A stretch of DNA of 64,000 nt from Strigops habroptila (taxonomy: Eukaryota; Chordata; Aves; Psittaciformes; Psittacidae). Position 1 is the stretch's first letter, and the number at the start of each line of letters is the position of its first letter. Of the stretch, positions 11,601 through 22,073 are shown piece after piece. The notes below the pieces were generated by a model. It saw only the letters and a program-made list of their open reading frames with translations, was not told the DNA's origin and ran no database searches. The position numbers and the translations under genes were made by a program. The DNA is taken from assembly GCF_004027225.2 (NCBI RefSeq), contig NC_044289.2, positions 9,651,761 to 9,715,760 on the forward strand, given 5' to 3'.

Positions 11601-12893
11601 CTCTAGTTCAATGTCAGCTGGACCTATGGGTCAGTGCTGTGAGAAGAGGGGATCTGCAGGGAAGAAGGGCAAGGCAGTGGTTCTACCCGGTGAGGCTGAT
11701 ACCTGTGTCATTGAGTGCTTCTGCCTCCTCTGCTGTGTCTGGAGCCTAACACCCAGCCTAAACAAGGTTTAGCAATAGATCATCGTCCCTGTTGTGCCTC
11801 CTGAAATGTCTGCTTCCCTCTGTCTGCTCTACTCTTAGCCACAGGCAAGTGCTAACTGCTGCCATCTGAAAGTCCTGCTGCTTCTCCCACCCAAGCAGGG
11901 AGAACCAGCACTCATCTGTGGAGGAGGAAAGTGTTCATCAAGACACCAAGTGACCTGCTCCTGTCCTGATGCTGTGACCTCTTTGAAACTAGCTTTTGCA
12001 CTTCCCTCTTTGCTGTCACCCAGCATCTTCCTTTTCCTCCTGGCACATCACTTTCCTGCTGCTTTTTCTGTCCCCAGGTCTCAGCCCAGCTCCCACTTGC
12101 CCTGGTGCTGCCAGGCCCCCAGCTCTGTGGTGCAGAAAATCAGTGTCCTGCTGAGATGTTTCTGCTTATTTTAGTTTGTTCCCCCCTACCCTTAGCCCTT
12201 ACATCTCGTCATGCTGCCCCTAAATTTGGTTGAGGCTGGTCTTGCATACCAGCTGCAATTTCCTTCCCTAAATCATCATTATTGTAGTTTTACTTCCTTG
12301 TCCCCCATCCCTTGACTAAAACCACTTAGTTTTGCTCATGTTTGTGATCCAGTTGCTTAAAAATGGAAAGGCCCACACCACCCGTCAGCTGCTTGTGAGG
12401 GTGAGGGTTCAGCAGGACCTGCCGAGCTCAGCCCCCTCCTAGGAATGGGACCCGCAGGCTTTGGGCTGGAGTTACAGGTTGTTTTGACAGCTGAGTGCTG
12501 GTGGCACAAAGAGCGTTTTGCTCTTCATCAAGTGGTGGACTGTAATTTTCTAAACTTTGGGATACTTAATATAGATATTCAATATAGAAAATATGACATT
12601 TATCTTTATTAAGGGCTCAGAAATTTGTTGTTATATAGCTGCTGCTGGGACTGACTGTTAAAGGGTGTTTTAGTAGCATTGGAAGGACTTTGCAGGGCTG
12701 TGGGATATGTGAAAGTGACTCTGGGCTCTGGTTCTTGTTGCATAGGTATGCCTTGTTGAGGAAGTCGAAAGAAAGACAAGCCCTGGATGGCCTCAATAAC
12801 TTGAACTACTTTCCAAACGTCACGTATGACGCCTTGTATAAGAACATCACTGTTAACCTGACACCGGAGCTGGCTCTGGTGACCGAATATTAA
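2523..12893 (+). CDS. B4GALT5: B4GALT5 (lactosylceramide synthase), 3'-partial gene, 8 coding exons
   Basis: Beta-1,4-galactosyltransferase 5 is a Golgi type II membrane enzyme. It transfers galactose from UDP-Gal to glucosylceramide to make lactosylceramide. Joined exons (2523-2657, 6866-6979, 7771-7895, 8577-8693, 9415-9602, 9829-9951, 10349-10450, 12746-12893) give 1052 nt in one frame, about 350 residues. Human B4GALT5 has 388, so only the cytoplasmic tail and membrane-anchor exon is missing, upstream of this window. Family motifs are present: FNRAMLFNVG, the metal-binding DVD triad followed by HIPEN, and the donor/acceptor-site WGWGGEDDD. Sequons include NSS, NHT, NMS, NVT and NIT. Recalled human B4GALT5 matches nearly residue by residue, and KCNB1 lies downstream on the same strand as in human. 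The paralogue B4GALT6 is the alternative, less likely on similarity and synteny. The last intron has a GC donor. Confidence 0.96.
2791..3004. repeat. AT-rich low-complexity / imperfect TA repeat
   Basis: About 210 bases are almost purely A and T. TATATA and TTTATATAAT runs are interspersed with poly-T. The block starts about 135 bases after the exon 2 donor and is likely length-polymorphic. No coding potential is seen. Confidence 0.9.
5650..5706 (-). mobile_element. CR1 LINE 3'-end fragment
   Basis: The top strand reads as the reverse complement of the conserved CR1 3' terminus: an ATAGAATC tail remnant, then GGGTTGGAAAGGACCTTAAG and GATCATCTAGTTCCA. The element is therefore on the minus strand and truncated to about 57 recognisable bases. 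Sequence after 5706 could be degenerate CR1 but cannot be supported by eye. Confidence 0.85.
6866..6979 (+). CDS. B4GALT5: B4GALT5 exon 3
   Basis: It encodes YPLDLNHNDTFLQATTFLPE followed by DFTYFPNHTCPERLPSM. This covers the end of the stem and the start of the catalytic domain, with sequon NHT and a Cys conserved in the family. AG is at 6864-6865 and GT at 6980-6981. It ends with the first base of a Lys codon. Confidence 0.95.
6980..7770 (+). other. B4GALT5: B4GALT5 intron 3
   Basis: A 791-bp GT-AG intron with a pyrimidine-rich acceptor ending CTCTCTCTGCAG. No internal feature is recognised. Confidence 0.9.
7771..7895 (+). CDS. B4GALT5: B4GALT5 exon 4
   Basis: It encodes KGPIDVNMSEITMEDIHQFF then SKDPSIKLGGHWKPSDCLPRWK. 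The GGHWKPSDC-PRWK block is characteristic of the B4GALT5/6 subgroup. The donor GT at 7896-7897 follows the AAG of the final Lys, leaving phase 0. Confidence 0.95.
7896..8576 (+). other. B4GALT5: B4GALT5 intron 4
   Basis: A 681-bp GT-AG intron. No repeat or gene is recognised in it. Confidence 0.9.
8577..8693 (+). CDS. B4GALT5: B4GALT5 exon 5
   Basis: It encodes VAILIPFRNRYEHLPVLFRH then LIPMLQRQRLQFAFYVVEQ. This is the nucleotide-binding first strand of the GT7 fold, with the conserved IPFRNR motif. AG is at 8575-8576 and GT at 8694-8695. The exon is phase 0 at both ends (39 codons). Confidence 0.96.
8694..9414 (+). other. B4GALT5: B4GALT5 intron 5
   Basis: A 721-bp GT-AG intron, T-rich near its start. 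No other feature is seen. Confidence 0.9.
9415..9602 (+). CDS. B4GALT5: B4GALT5 exon 6 (catalytic, DVD motif)
   Basis: It encodes AGNQPFNRAMLFNVGFREAM, KDLDWDCLIFHDVDHIPEND, and RNYYGCGQMPRHFAAKLDKY. It contains FNRA and the metal-binding DVD of the galactosyltransferase. AG is at 9413-9414 and GT at 9603-9604. It ends two bases into a Leu codon. Confidence 0.97.
9829..9951 (+). CDS. B4GALT5: B4GALT5 exon 7 (WGWGGEDDD motif)
   Basis: It encodes LPYNEFFGGVSGLTVEQFQK then INGFPNAFWGWGGEDDDLWN. FWGWGGEDDD is the GT7 signature lining the donor and acceptor site. Intron 6 before it is only 226 bp (9603-9828). The donor GT is at 9952-9953, and the exon ends two bases into an Arg codon. Confidence 0.97.
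9952..10348 (+). other. B4GALT5: B4GALT5 intron 7
   Basis: A 397-bp GT-AG intron. Nothing else is recognised. Confidence 0.9.
10349..10450 (+). CDS. B4GALT5: B4GALT5 exon 8
   Basis: It encodes VQYAGYLVTRPEGDTGKYKS then IPHHHRGEVQFLG. The conserved HHHRGE stretch lies in the catalytic domain. The acceptor AG is at 10347-10348. The exon must end at 10450 (first two bases of Arg) for the frame to continue into exon 9. That makes the donor dinucleotide GC at 10451-10452 (AAG|GCAAGT). Confidence 0.95.
10451..12745 (+). other. B4GALT5: B4GALT5 intron 8, GC-AG type
   Basis: This 2295-bp intron begins GCAAGT and ends AG at 12744-12745. A sense-strand CR1 3' fragment lies at 10648-10789. The only nearby GT (10455-10456) would shift the reading frame of the last exon. 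No gene is seen inside the intron. Confidence 0.9.
10648..10789 (+). mobile_element. CR1 LINE 3'-end fragment
   Basis: The sequence matches the end of the CR1 ORF2 and 3' UTR: GGAAGTGTTCAAGGCCAGGT, then GCTTTGAGCAACCTGATCTA, then GGGGGTTGGAACTGGATGAG and the CCCTTCCAACCCAAACC terminus. It is strongly 5'-truncated (about 140 bp). It differs in detail from the larger copy at 37-38.6 kb, so it probably belongs to another, older subfamily. Confidence 0.9.
12746..12893 (+). CDS. B4GALT5: B4GALT5 terminal coding exon
   Basis: It encodes YALLRKSKERQALDGLNNLN then YFPNVTYDALYKNITVNLTP, ending ELALVTEY and TAA at 12891-12893. This matches the human C-terminus (ELAQVNEY) closely. Sequons NVT and NIT are kept. 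The acceptor AG is at 12744-12745. Two bases of Arg from exon 8 plus the first base here complete the codon. Confidence 0.96.
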
Positions 12894-14816
12894 GAGGAGA
12901 AAATAACTTTGCTCTGCCCTTCACCACGAAAGCACCACGCTAGACTTTCTTTTCCAAGGGTTATCGAGGACAAGCAACACTTTGTCTAATGAAGGATCAC
13001 AGTATTTTGGAGAATAAGGCTGAAAGTGCACGCACAAATTGCCCTAGCTGTACCAATCCAGCCCGATACTCATGCAGCAAGCTCAGCAGTCTCTTTCTTT
13101 CTTCCTCCACTTGCTTTCTGGGTTTCAGGACAACAGTTTGACCTGCTGCTCTTGTCTCCTCCACATTCCTCCTCCAGCAATCTCTGGCACTGGGACTCAC
13201 CTCGGATGTGCTTTCTCCTCTGGGAAGCAGCTCAGCTGAGGGACTCCGGCTTCTCCACAGTGGACGTCAGGAGCGATTCAGTCAGCAACTGCCCTGGTGG
13301 GAGATCAAGTGACTTCTGATATCATTCTTCTATGTCTGTGCGGTTTTTTAAATGACCTGCTTGAAGTATATACAACAGAATCCCTTCTTAAAGAAGTGTA
13401 AGTGTAAATATGCTGTGTAAATTGCCCCTTTTAATTTTTCTCCTATGGCTCAAATCCAAGCTAGAGGTTTACATACAGTCACTCATTTTAGTCCTGAATT
13501 CTGCAAACACTTGTGTGTGCATCACTGTACTTGTGCAAGGTGTTTGTTCCCTTTTAAGCCAGTGAGACTGCTTGCATGATTTAAGCTGTGCATATGCAGA
13601 AATGTCTGTGGGACAGGGCCCTAAACTTTCCAGTGTAGCAGATGAGAAACACAGCCATGTCATCACTCATTCCAGAAACCATGGGGGTGGCTTTTTCCAG
13701 GGAGAGTGAGGAAATGGGAATATTTATGCTAAACTTCCCTTTCTGTCACTTTTGCAACATGATGTGCAAATGAATCCAAAAGCCATATGGAATGAAATCT
13801 CTTGCCTGTTGCTCTCTACCCCACGGATGGTGAGTGTGAGCTTGGCAGATGACTCAAGAGCTCACATCCATGCTGCCACAGGAAGCGCAGCCCCTGTGCT
13901 GGCCGCTCCTGCCCATGTGCCGTCCTTGGGATGGGGCACTGAGCCCTCCCTGGCCCAGCAGTGCCCTACTATTGCTCCTATAACATGATGGTACAGTTTG
14001 GGAAGTTGTTTTAGTCTGTGTTTATTGTGGCAGTCCAGCAGCACACTGAGGTGCTGTCGGAGCCAGGCAGTGCACTTGGTTATCACCACTGGCACAGCAG
14101 CGCTTGCACAGGCACAGCCCATGGGACAGGTTGTCACAGGTTAATGGGAGCGAGAGAAATGAAGGACACATGCATCAAGCTAGTGAAAACATGAGGACCC
14201 AGAACCAGAGAGCTTGGTCTGACACCCCATCCAAACTGGAGTGCCCCCTGCCTTCTCCCACCTGCCATCCCCTCCTATCCTGTGCTGCTGCGGGTAGCTG
14301 GGCTCCGGGCTCTCCTCCCCACTGACACTCAATCCAGTCCTTCTACAGACCAACACAGTCACTTTTACTGGACCTCTCTGACTTAAAAGTAAATACGTTG
14401 GGGGTTGCTTTTTAATTTATGTTTATACATAACAACGGTGGGTACTTAACCTCCAAAGTACTTTAACCTTCTTTTAATTGCGTTGTTTGCCTTCGGTTTC
14501 CTTCTCATGGTTTACATTGTTTTCTCACAGTTCCATGGACGTATGATCCCCATACGCATCTGTTGTGGGTGTGACTGCCCAGGGCATTCCTAACCTGTAT
14601 CCAGAAAACATTAGTTTAGAAAACACAAGTTCTTGTGTAGATCTTATTGGCCGGTATGAGAGGACAGCAAGCCTGCCCTTGAAAAGCGCTGATAAGTTTG
14701 TAACTTAGGTTTTAAAATCTCTGAATTTACATGTGCTTTAAACTCATTTCCCGAGGGGATTCAACCTGGTTATTTATAGGCAGAGGTGAGGATTTGCTTT
14801 TTATGGCGCATATAGC

Positions 14817-14822
14817 AATAAA
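14817..14822 (+). terminator. B4GALT5: Possible proximal polyadenylation signal (AATAAA)
   Basis: A canonical AATAAA lies about 1.9 kb after the stop codon. The following 40 bases lack a strong GT-rich element, so its use is uncertain. Confidence 0.35.
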
Positions 14823-15832
14823 GACTTTTGCTTCTGAATCTCGATCTCTAATTCACATGGACCCTTTTCAGATGCTGAACCCGCGTTGCTCTGCCCCTCT
14901 CTTCTTTCATCTTGAGACCTTGCTAGAAATCTGTCTTTGTTTAATGGTGCTTCAAACAAGGAATGTATTTCAACTAGTCCAAGTTCACTACCCCAGGAAT
15001 CATGCATGTGTGTGTGAGTAGGTGTTTAAACTACCTTAGTCGGGATCCTCAGCCCTCGATGTGTACCTGAAACCCATCGCACCTTGTGTTGAACAAAAAG
15101 CTGTTACCTCTGCTCAGAAATGCACTCTGTGGTTGGCACGAAAGGGTCCATTCCCCCAGCAGCATCCCTCTTCATAGTTCCTTTGTTCTAATCACGTTGA
15201 ATTTTTTTTCCTTCCCCTTTTATAAGATGTGGAATATCTGAAAATGTGCACTGTTAATCTTATCAGCTATGTCAAATACTGTATAGTAAATGTAACTGTT
15301 AAAAACATACTGTCGAGCGCATGTGCTGTTATGGTGTAAAAATTCTCGTATTAAGGAGAACCTGTACATACTCTGGCAGCTGAAATTCAACAAGGCCACT
15401 CATTCGCCCCTTCCATGTCACCACCGTCGCTCAGCCCCGCTGGAGGGCAGGTCCTGTTCAATGCTGATTTCTTTCTTTCTTTTTTCTCTTCAATGAGCCA
15501 TGTGGGTTTTATTTGCAAAACTATTTATTGACAGTTAATAATTGTCTGTAAAGCTCTGCTTCTCTGAAGGAGGTACCGTCAGAGCAACAGCCACGCGCTT
15601 CAAGTCACTCACCATCAGAAGTGGCTTTAAACTCTAAAGTAGCTTTTCATCGTCATGGCTTTCGAGCTTACAGTTCTGTTTTTAAGAGGTGCCAGGGGGA
15701 CGTTTTTGCACTGAAGACTAGTGTTTTAAAACACACACACACTTCTCAGCAAAGCAATCCTTTGTGTCATTACATTTATTTACCCATGTGTTTGTACATT
15801 TTTGTATTTGTTAATTTATGAATGATTTTTTC

Positions 15833-15838
15833 AGTAAA
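15833..15838 (+). terminator. B4GALT5: Probable distal polyadenylation signal (AGTAAA variant)
   Basis: AGTAAA lies in an A-rich stretch, with TGTA and T-rich elements just upstream and a GT-rich segment (GCAGTGGTTGCTGTTCTT) 25-45 bases downstream. This is the arrangement expected at a cleavage site near 15855-15862. Confidence 0.55.
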
Positions 15839-15860
15839 AAATACATACTCAAGAACAAAG

Positions 15861-18800
15861 ATTGCAGTGGTTGCTGTTCTTATAGGAGGTCGGGGTGTGC
15901 TTTTTTCTATAGGAGGTAAGTGCTTATTAGAGTTTAAGAGGAGAAAGGTGAGCCCCAGATGCTAAAAGCTGGTTAGAAATTTCTCATTAGGGCTGGCCAG
16001 AAGTAAATTGAGTGCGGGATAGGGATGCTCCCCAAGCTCTTATTACCCTGTGTATGCCAAAGCCTCTTTTCCAAGCATCTGCTTCAGTACAGTGCTGATG
16101 GAGGGGCTGGCTGCTATGAGAGAGGTGTGTTTAGGAAGATACTTGGCTGAAGGTGGTGCAGGGCTCAAAGATGTCGGTGGGGAGGGTTGGTAATGAGATT
16201 TTTGATCAACAAAGCCAGGCACACAGACAAGCTTCCTTAGAACAGCTTTAAAATATCTCCCTCCTGCTCGGCAGCATGCAGGCATGCTAGAATAAATAGC
16301 TGGCAGCCCCGGGTTGTTCCAGGCCTTGCCTTTATTTAGCTCTCCGTCTTCTGGGAAGCTTCCTGCCACCCATGGCACTTGGCTGGAGCCTGAGGGGTGA
16401 CAGGATCCTTCCAGCCACTGCCACCACCCTGGGGACAATGGCCTTGCTTCCCCCTGTGCTTGCAGCAGCAAGGGTGGGAGCCCATCTCATTCCTGCCGGT
16501 GCACTTTTGGGAGTCCCTGACCCCAGTTTGGGGGGAATCCCCATGGCTGTGTTCCTCCATGGGTGCACCCCAGCTGTGGGGGCTTCATTGCCTGCATCAC
16601 CCCTGCAGCAGCTGGGCAGGGGCTGGAGGAGGTGGATGCACACATGGAAGTTTGGTGTTGCCCCTATACAGGAAAATTGAGAAGGGTTAGGGGAGCTTCC
16701 AGCTCTCATACCAGCTGTGTTTGTGGGGCCAACTGCAAAAGTAAGAGCTTGGGAGAAAGCCCACTTTGCATGGGGGCCCTGATAGGGACCAGCATGGTGG
16801 TACGGCCACCACTGCAAACCAGCCATGGTAGAGCTGAGGCTTTCCCCTCAAGCACTCCACGGCTACAGGGCAGAGCACTCCCTGCTCAGGCTGGGAAAGA
16901 GCTCAGCCTTTGCCCTGCAACATCCTCAGGTTTTTACTCAGGGTGCATTAAAAAAGAGCCACCAAACCAGGGTGTTTTCTCGCACTTCTTTCTCCCCTTC
17001 ATCTCCATGTGGCACAATAAACCTGCATGGAATGGCCTGGGCTGGAGCTGGATCGCATGCATCCCGGGGCACCAGTGGCTACGAGCATCCTAGCCCACCT
17101 AGAGCAGCCCTGTATCCTGCCTGGGGGACGCCCTGCCCAGGAGCTGCTGGGAAGGCTGGGCAGGAGCTTGGGGCAGGAGTTTCTGTCCTGTTCACGTATG
17201 TTTTTATGGCACTCATCCCATGTGAGCATGGGTACCAGCACGAGCTGGAGAGAGGCAGAGGCTAATGAAGCTTTGGATTTACCCCTTCCCATTCAGAGTA
17301 CCTGCTCTAGAAATTAGGCTTTTTCCAAACATCAGATAAATACCGCAGAAACCATACTGACTTTTTACCCCCGAAGATTCATGCAGCATAAGCGTTTCCT
17401 GCCAGAGGTGGCTCTTCATAGGCACCAGACCAGGGGTGGCTGCGCCCATGTAACTAAAGATGGGGCTATGAAAATGATTTTCTTCCCCTTCAGGGTTACT
17501 AATTTCCTCCCTGTAGCAGGTGCGTTGGAGGCAGTGCCATGAGTCACCGTGCTCGAGCTTCCTGCTGAGGTACCGTGCCTCTTGTGTTGGCCTCTCTCCC
17601 CACGCAGAGGGAAGGATGCTGCTCGCACGGGGCATGGCCACCTGAGACCAGGGATTTGCTGCTCCAGGCGCACTTCCCATGGGAAGGGCAAGGTGTCCTC
17701 TGATACTTATTCTTCTCATAAGTGAGCAATGTGACAATATTGACTTATTAAAGAAGGGCTCTTGGTAGTCAAGAGGCGAGGGGAGAAGAGGGGAGGAGGA
17801 GCGGGTCATGGGGGATTGACTGTGGCTTTCAGGCAGCTGCCCTTAGTAGACCCTGCTGGGGAGGACTTCCCAAAGAACCCCTTCCCTCTGAAAGACTCTC
17901 CCAGGTACACAGCCAAGGGCTGCCCCACTCCTCTCCCACGATCAGTAGCAATAGTCCAGCCCCATGGCAGTATGTGCTCACTGCTGCCTGCCCTTAGCAT
18001 CTGCCTCCCACCACCCCAGGTGTCCCCTTCACCAACCAGCCACCCTGCCCCTGCCCACCCAGCACCCTGCTGTGCCCCCACTGGGGCAAGGAGCCTTGGC
18101 GATGTCCCTCTATGGATTTCAGGCATCCCCTGGGCTATGCCAGCCCCTTCTTGTGCCCCCAGGCCCGCTCCGGTGTGGCAGCTTGGCTGCTGGAGGGCGT
18201 CAGGCCAGGGCTGGTTAGTGTTGACCTGAATTTGCAGGCTTTGTGCCACAGGCGCCGGTCCATGCTATGGCTCCCAGGCTCTCCATTAGGCACTACATGC
18301 CTGCGAATTGCTTTTGGGTAAGAGAACAACAAAAAGAGGAAAAACTAGAACTCATCTGGTATCACCTGGGTGAAGCAAGAGCAAACACTGCCTGTGAGCC
18401 ATGGCAACTCGGACTGGTCCTTTACCCTCATTGACACAGCGGAAGCCACCCCCTCCAGCGCTGGTGGGGATGCAGGGTGGATAGTTGGGCCAAACAGGCA
18501 GAGCTGGTCAGCCCGGGAGAGCTGCAGGATGCCTGGACATCCAGTTGAGAAATCAGCTCTTTAAGCACTGTCTCAAGCTGCAGGGGCAGCAGGGGCAGCT
18601 TCTGAAGGCCACGAATGCATTGGCACGTCCAGGACTCTCTTGCACAACCATCTCCTCGCTGAGAGCTCACTGGTGCAGCGGGTTCCCGGCACACAGGAAT
18701 GCTTCCGCAGCCATAAAACTCTGAGTCACCTTGTGATAAGTGTCTCGCTCTGGGGTCGATGTGATCTGTGGCAGTGCCCCGTGACTTGCCGGCGGGACAA

Positions 18801-19860
18801 GGTGGATCATCCCTCCCCTGCTCTGCCCTGGGAGGTGTCAGGGGCAGGCAGTGCATCCCTGGGAGTGCCAGTAAAACCATGGCCTCAGTGCAGTCTGTGC
18901 AGCCACATCTCGGCCCTGCTGCAATTTGTATTGCCCTGCAAGACAGGCTGGGGACATAAATTGGGGGTGATGCAGCCGACATTGTGCTGCCCAGGAATCA
19001 CTCCCAGGCAGCCAGGCTCCTGATTCCCCGCTCCTATCCCAGCACTGCTCCCCCTCTGATTGCATTAAGGCAGCTAATCATGTTACGGGGGTGATGGCCC
19101 GGGATCCATCATAGGGTATGTGTATGCTGGAGGCTTTGTTATCAGTAACTGTCTCCAGCACATGGCTGAGACCTAATCCCTGAGCCTGAGCAGAAACCTT
19201 CGGTTGGCAAAGCAAATTCATTCATAATTCAGAGCTGCTGGAAACTTATCACAGGTTACTGAATGGCTTGGAGATGCCATAACCCCAGGACAGAGAGGGC
19301 TGGAGGCAGCTGTCTTTAACAGAGCTTATTTCTATTGGGGTTTACAGCCCACGTAGAGGGGAGTCAAAGGAGGCAGGGCCACGGTTTATAGCAGCTCAAT
19401 GGTCAGTGATTCCGTCTGGCAGTAGGCACAGGGGAGCTGAGAGCTCTCTGCCTGAGGGGAGCAGGGGGGTTACTTGAACACAGCTCAGCTTTCTTGCCCA
19501 AGTGAATCCCCACCAAGCTGCTCTCTGCTTCCCTGCCTGAGCGGTCATTACCGACAGAAGCAACTACACACCCTGCAGAAGGGGCTGCACCCCAGCTATG
19601 GAGCACACAGGGGCTGGCTGCATCTGCTGCCCTCCTGGCCAAACCTCTGTGAGCCAGACGATCCCTGGGATCAGGTAAAAGGAAAAACTGCAGAGACACA
19701 GCTCAGATACACTCAAACTGGCCTGCGGGGAGGTGGGTGACAGCAGCCCCCAAACCCCTTCACCTAGCTGCAGCCCCGATTTCAACAGACTGCAAATAAG
19801 CAAGTGCTTCAGGACAACCCAGTATGGGCTCTCAGCAGTGCAGCTGGGGAGAGCAACTAG
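15861..19860. other. Intergenic DNA, no gene recognised
   Basis: Between B4GALT5 and the CpG-rich block I see only chance open frames, many overlapping on both strands because of moderate GC content. None contains a recognisable domain. No CR1 tail or tandem array is evident. Confidence 0.6.
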
Positions 19861-19865
19861 CGCTT

Positions 19866-20560
19866 TCACCTTGATGAGGCGTCGTGCCCGCAGGGCCCGC
19901 CCCACTTAGAGAGGGTAGTGGGGCAGAGCTCCATAGGACCCTGACCTGGTCCCCTCGCCCCGGGCCGGGATGCTGATGGGGCTGGGGGCATCGGGGTGGG
20001 GGTCCGGGGGAGGCCGTGAGCTGCCCAGCGGAGGGCTCGGGAGATGCTCTGCAATGGGCCGGCCGGTGTGAGGAGCGTTCAGCTGAGCGGGGCGGGCCCC
20101 AGACCCTCCGCCTCCGAGCCGCGGTGACGGGCGGGGATGCTGCGGGGCCCGGGGATGCTGCGGGCCCGGTGCGGGCGGCAGCACGGTCCCAAGGCCCCAC
20201 CTGGCGGCGGGCTGCTGGAGGAGTGAGCCCGGTCCCGGCGCTGGAGACACCCCAAACCCGCGTTCCCCCGCTCCTCCCTGGGCACGGCGGCTGCTGGCGG
20301 CTCCCACCCGCACACGGGAGAAGAGACAGGCCCTGTGCTGGCCTCGCAGGGTCCTTTCCTTTGAAGCAAGGCTGAGTTCGGCTTTCCCTGCTTTGTCCGC
20401 AGCACCGTGGCTGGGGCCGTCCCCGCGGGCCAGGGTGTCGCTGTGGGCTTGTACCGAGGCTTTGCCGGTCCCGGTGGCGCTGGGCTGGAGCTGCGGGGTG
20501 GGAAAGAGTGAGCTTGAAGGGAGGAACGGCAGCCTGGGGAAGAGGGAATGAAGGCGCTGT
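19866..20560. promoter_or_regulatory. Orphan CpG island
   Basis: About 700 bases are GC-rich and dense in CG dinucleotides (for example GGGGCGGGCC, CCGCCTCCGAGCCGCGG), unlike the flanks. A short direct repeat around GGGGATGCTGCGGG occurs at about 20133-20166. No P450 signal-anchor exon or other coding start is recognised on either strand. It sits 1.5 kb upstream of the first PTGIS-like fragment, so it may be the relic or active promoter of PTGIS or of a non-coding transcript. Promoter function is inferred from composition only. Confidence 0.5.
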
Positions 20561-22073
20561 GGGGTATTTTTCCATCCCCAGAAGCAATAGTTTTCAGCCC
20601 AGCATCCCTGACATTTGCTGATCAGGGCAGTGATGCGAGGCGGACAGGATAAAAAGTGGCTTGGGGAAAAACTGGGTCCAGTTCCTGCAAGAGAGGGAGA
20701 AATCACAGATTTTCAGAGGTACCAAGAAGTGCAGGGTGGAAGTGAAGTGCGAGACTCAAAGTGCCCGAGGAAGCTGAGCAGCGGCGGGTGAGCACCTCTT
20801 GGCTTTTGCTTCCTGGGCGTGAGGTAAAGTCTGGCTTTGAAGATGCTCCCGGCCATCGTTCTGACACTTTCATGATCTCTCTGGGCAAACTATCCCTGCT
20901 CTTATCACTGGTGCTTTCTAAGGAGAAATCATTGTTAACTGTTTTTCACTCTCTTAATTGCTTTCTTATGCACAGTGATGCTTCCTTAAGCCTAGCCATG
21001 GTGATGTTGGGTAAGGATCTCCCTTTCCCTGCCCCTCCACTGAGCAGAACTGGGCCTGCTGAGGATTTTCTTGTCCTATGACCAAAACCCAGGAAAGTTC
21101 TGTATTGAAGAGAAATGTTTGTCCTCAAGCTCCAATACGATGTTTCATCTTCATTTCATCCTTCTGTTTAATCCTTTTCTCTATTAATATTTATGAACAC
21201 AACATTTTTCTTCTTTTAAACAATGTCAAAGCTAGAATAAAATGCTTTAAAGCTTGGATGTTTTGCAGTTCCCCCTTTTCTCCTTCCCTGCCTGTTTTGG
21301 CATAAACTGCAGTCTGATTTTATGTTACTCTGTAGAAACATCAAATAAACGTGCCTAGCTCTTAACGCCGCCAGCCTCCTGAGAGCTGCAAGCTCGTTGT
21401 CACGCCAGGAGATGGACACAGGGAGCTGAAGCCACTTTTCCTTCACAGGGATGCACTTAGAAGCCCAAGTGCTCTTGCAGCTGCTGTGCTGGTAGGGCAC
21501 CATCCCCAGCACTCCTGCTCTCCCTGGGCTCAATGGGGCTGGGTTCCCCGTCCTGCTCATTGCACCAACCTTTCTCAGTCACCTGCCTCTGGTGCTTCTT
21601 CCTCTGACTTTTAGGGGAGTGCAGCATCCTCCTGGGTGCCTCCAGGAATCACTGTGGACTCCTGGCTCTTGGCACCCCAGCAGAGACCTGCCCAAGCCTA
21701 GGAAGGAGCTGAAGTTCCCCATGTTCTGATGCTCTCTTTGGATAATCCGTTTGGCTATCAGAGGGAGAGTGTGGGGAGCTGGGTCCTCTGTGGCCATACG
21801 GGCTCTGAGGGGGGTGTGAGCTGTGTTTGTGATGGTCTGGCCTTTTGCCAGCATGGGATGTTGGGATGTACGTTGGGACAATCTGGGAAAGTATTTGGAA
21901 AAGGAGACAGGTGTTTCTGTGGTGTGCATAGCTGCATCAGCTAAGGCTTGGTGATACCCACATAAACTGGGCAAATCTGGTGCAAAGTGGCTGCAGTAAG
22001 ACTTTGCATTCCCAGCTGCATTTCTGCTGCAGCAAGGCTGTATGTTAGCACCCGAATTTCTGCTTCTGTGCAG
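20561..22073. other. Intergenic or intronic DNA, nothing supported
   Basis: I looked for the N-terminal PTGIS exons here (an IPWLG/HGDIF-like segment and the segment before LWKLLS) and could not find them. The open frames present have no family similarity. Confidence 0.5.

Larger units (their letters stand above)
12894..15860 (+). other. B4GALT5: B4GALT5 3' untranslated region
   Basis: About 3 kb of unspliced-looking, increasingly T-rich sequence follows the stop codon. There is no interspersed repeat and no recognisable protein frame. The human gene also has a multi-kilobase 3' UTR. The end is placed near 15860, after an AGTAAA signal at 15833. An AATAAA at 14817 could give a shorter form. 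The end point is inferred. Confidence 0.65.

Noticed and set aside
19832..20706. Minus-strand open frames of 251 and 266 residues.
   Set aside because: They are low-complexity Pro/Ser/Arg-rich translations of a CpG-rich block, overlapping in two frames, with no recognisable domain.
21444..21491. MHLEAQVLLQLLCW, resembling the PTGIS segment EEMQARALVLQLWATQ.
   Set aside because: It lies upstream of the LWKLLS fragment, the wrong order for PTGIS, and it is a leucine-rich short match likely by chance.
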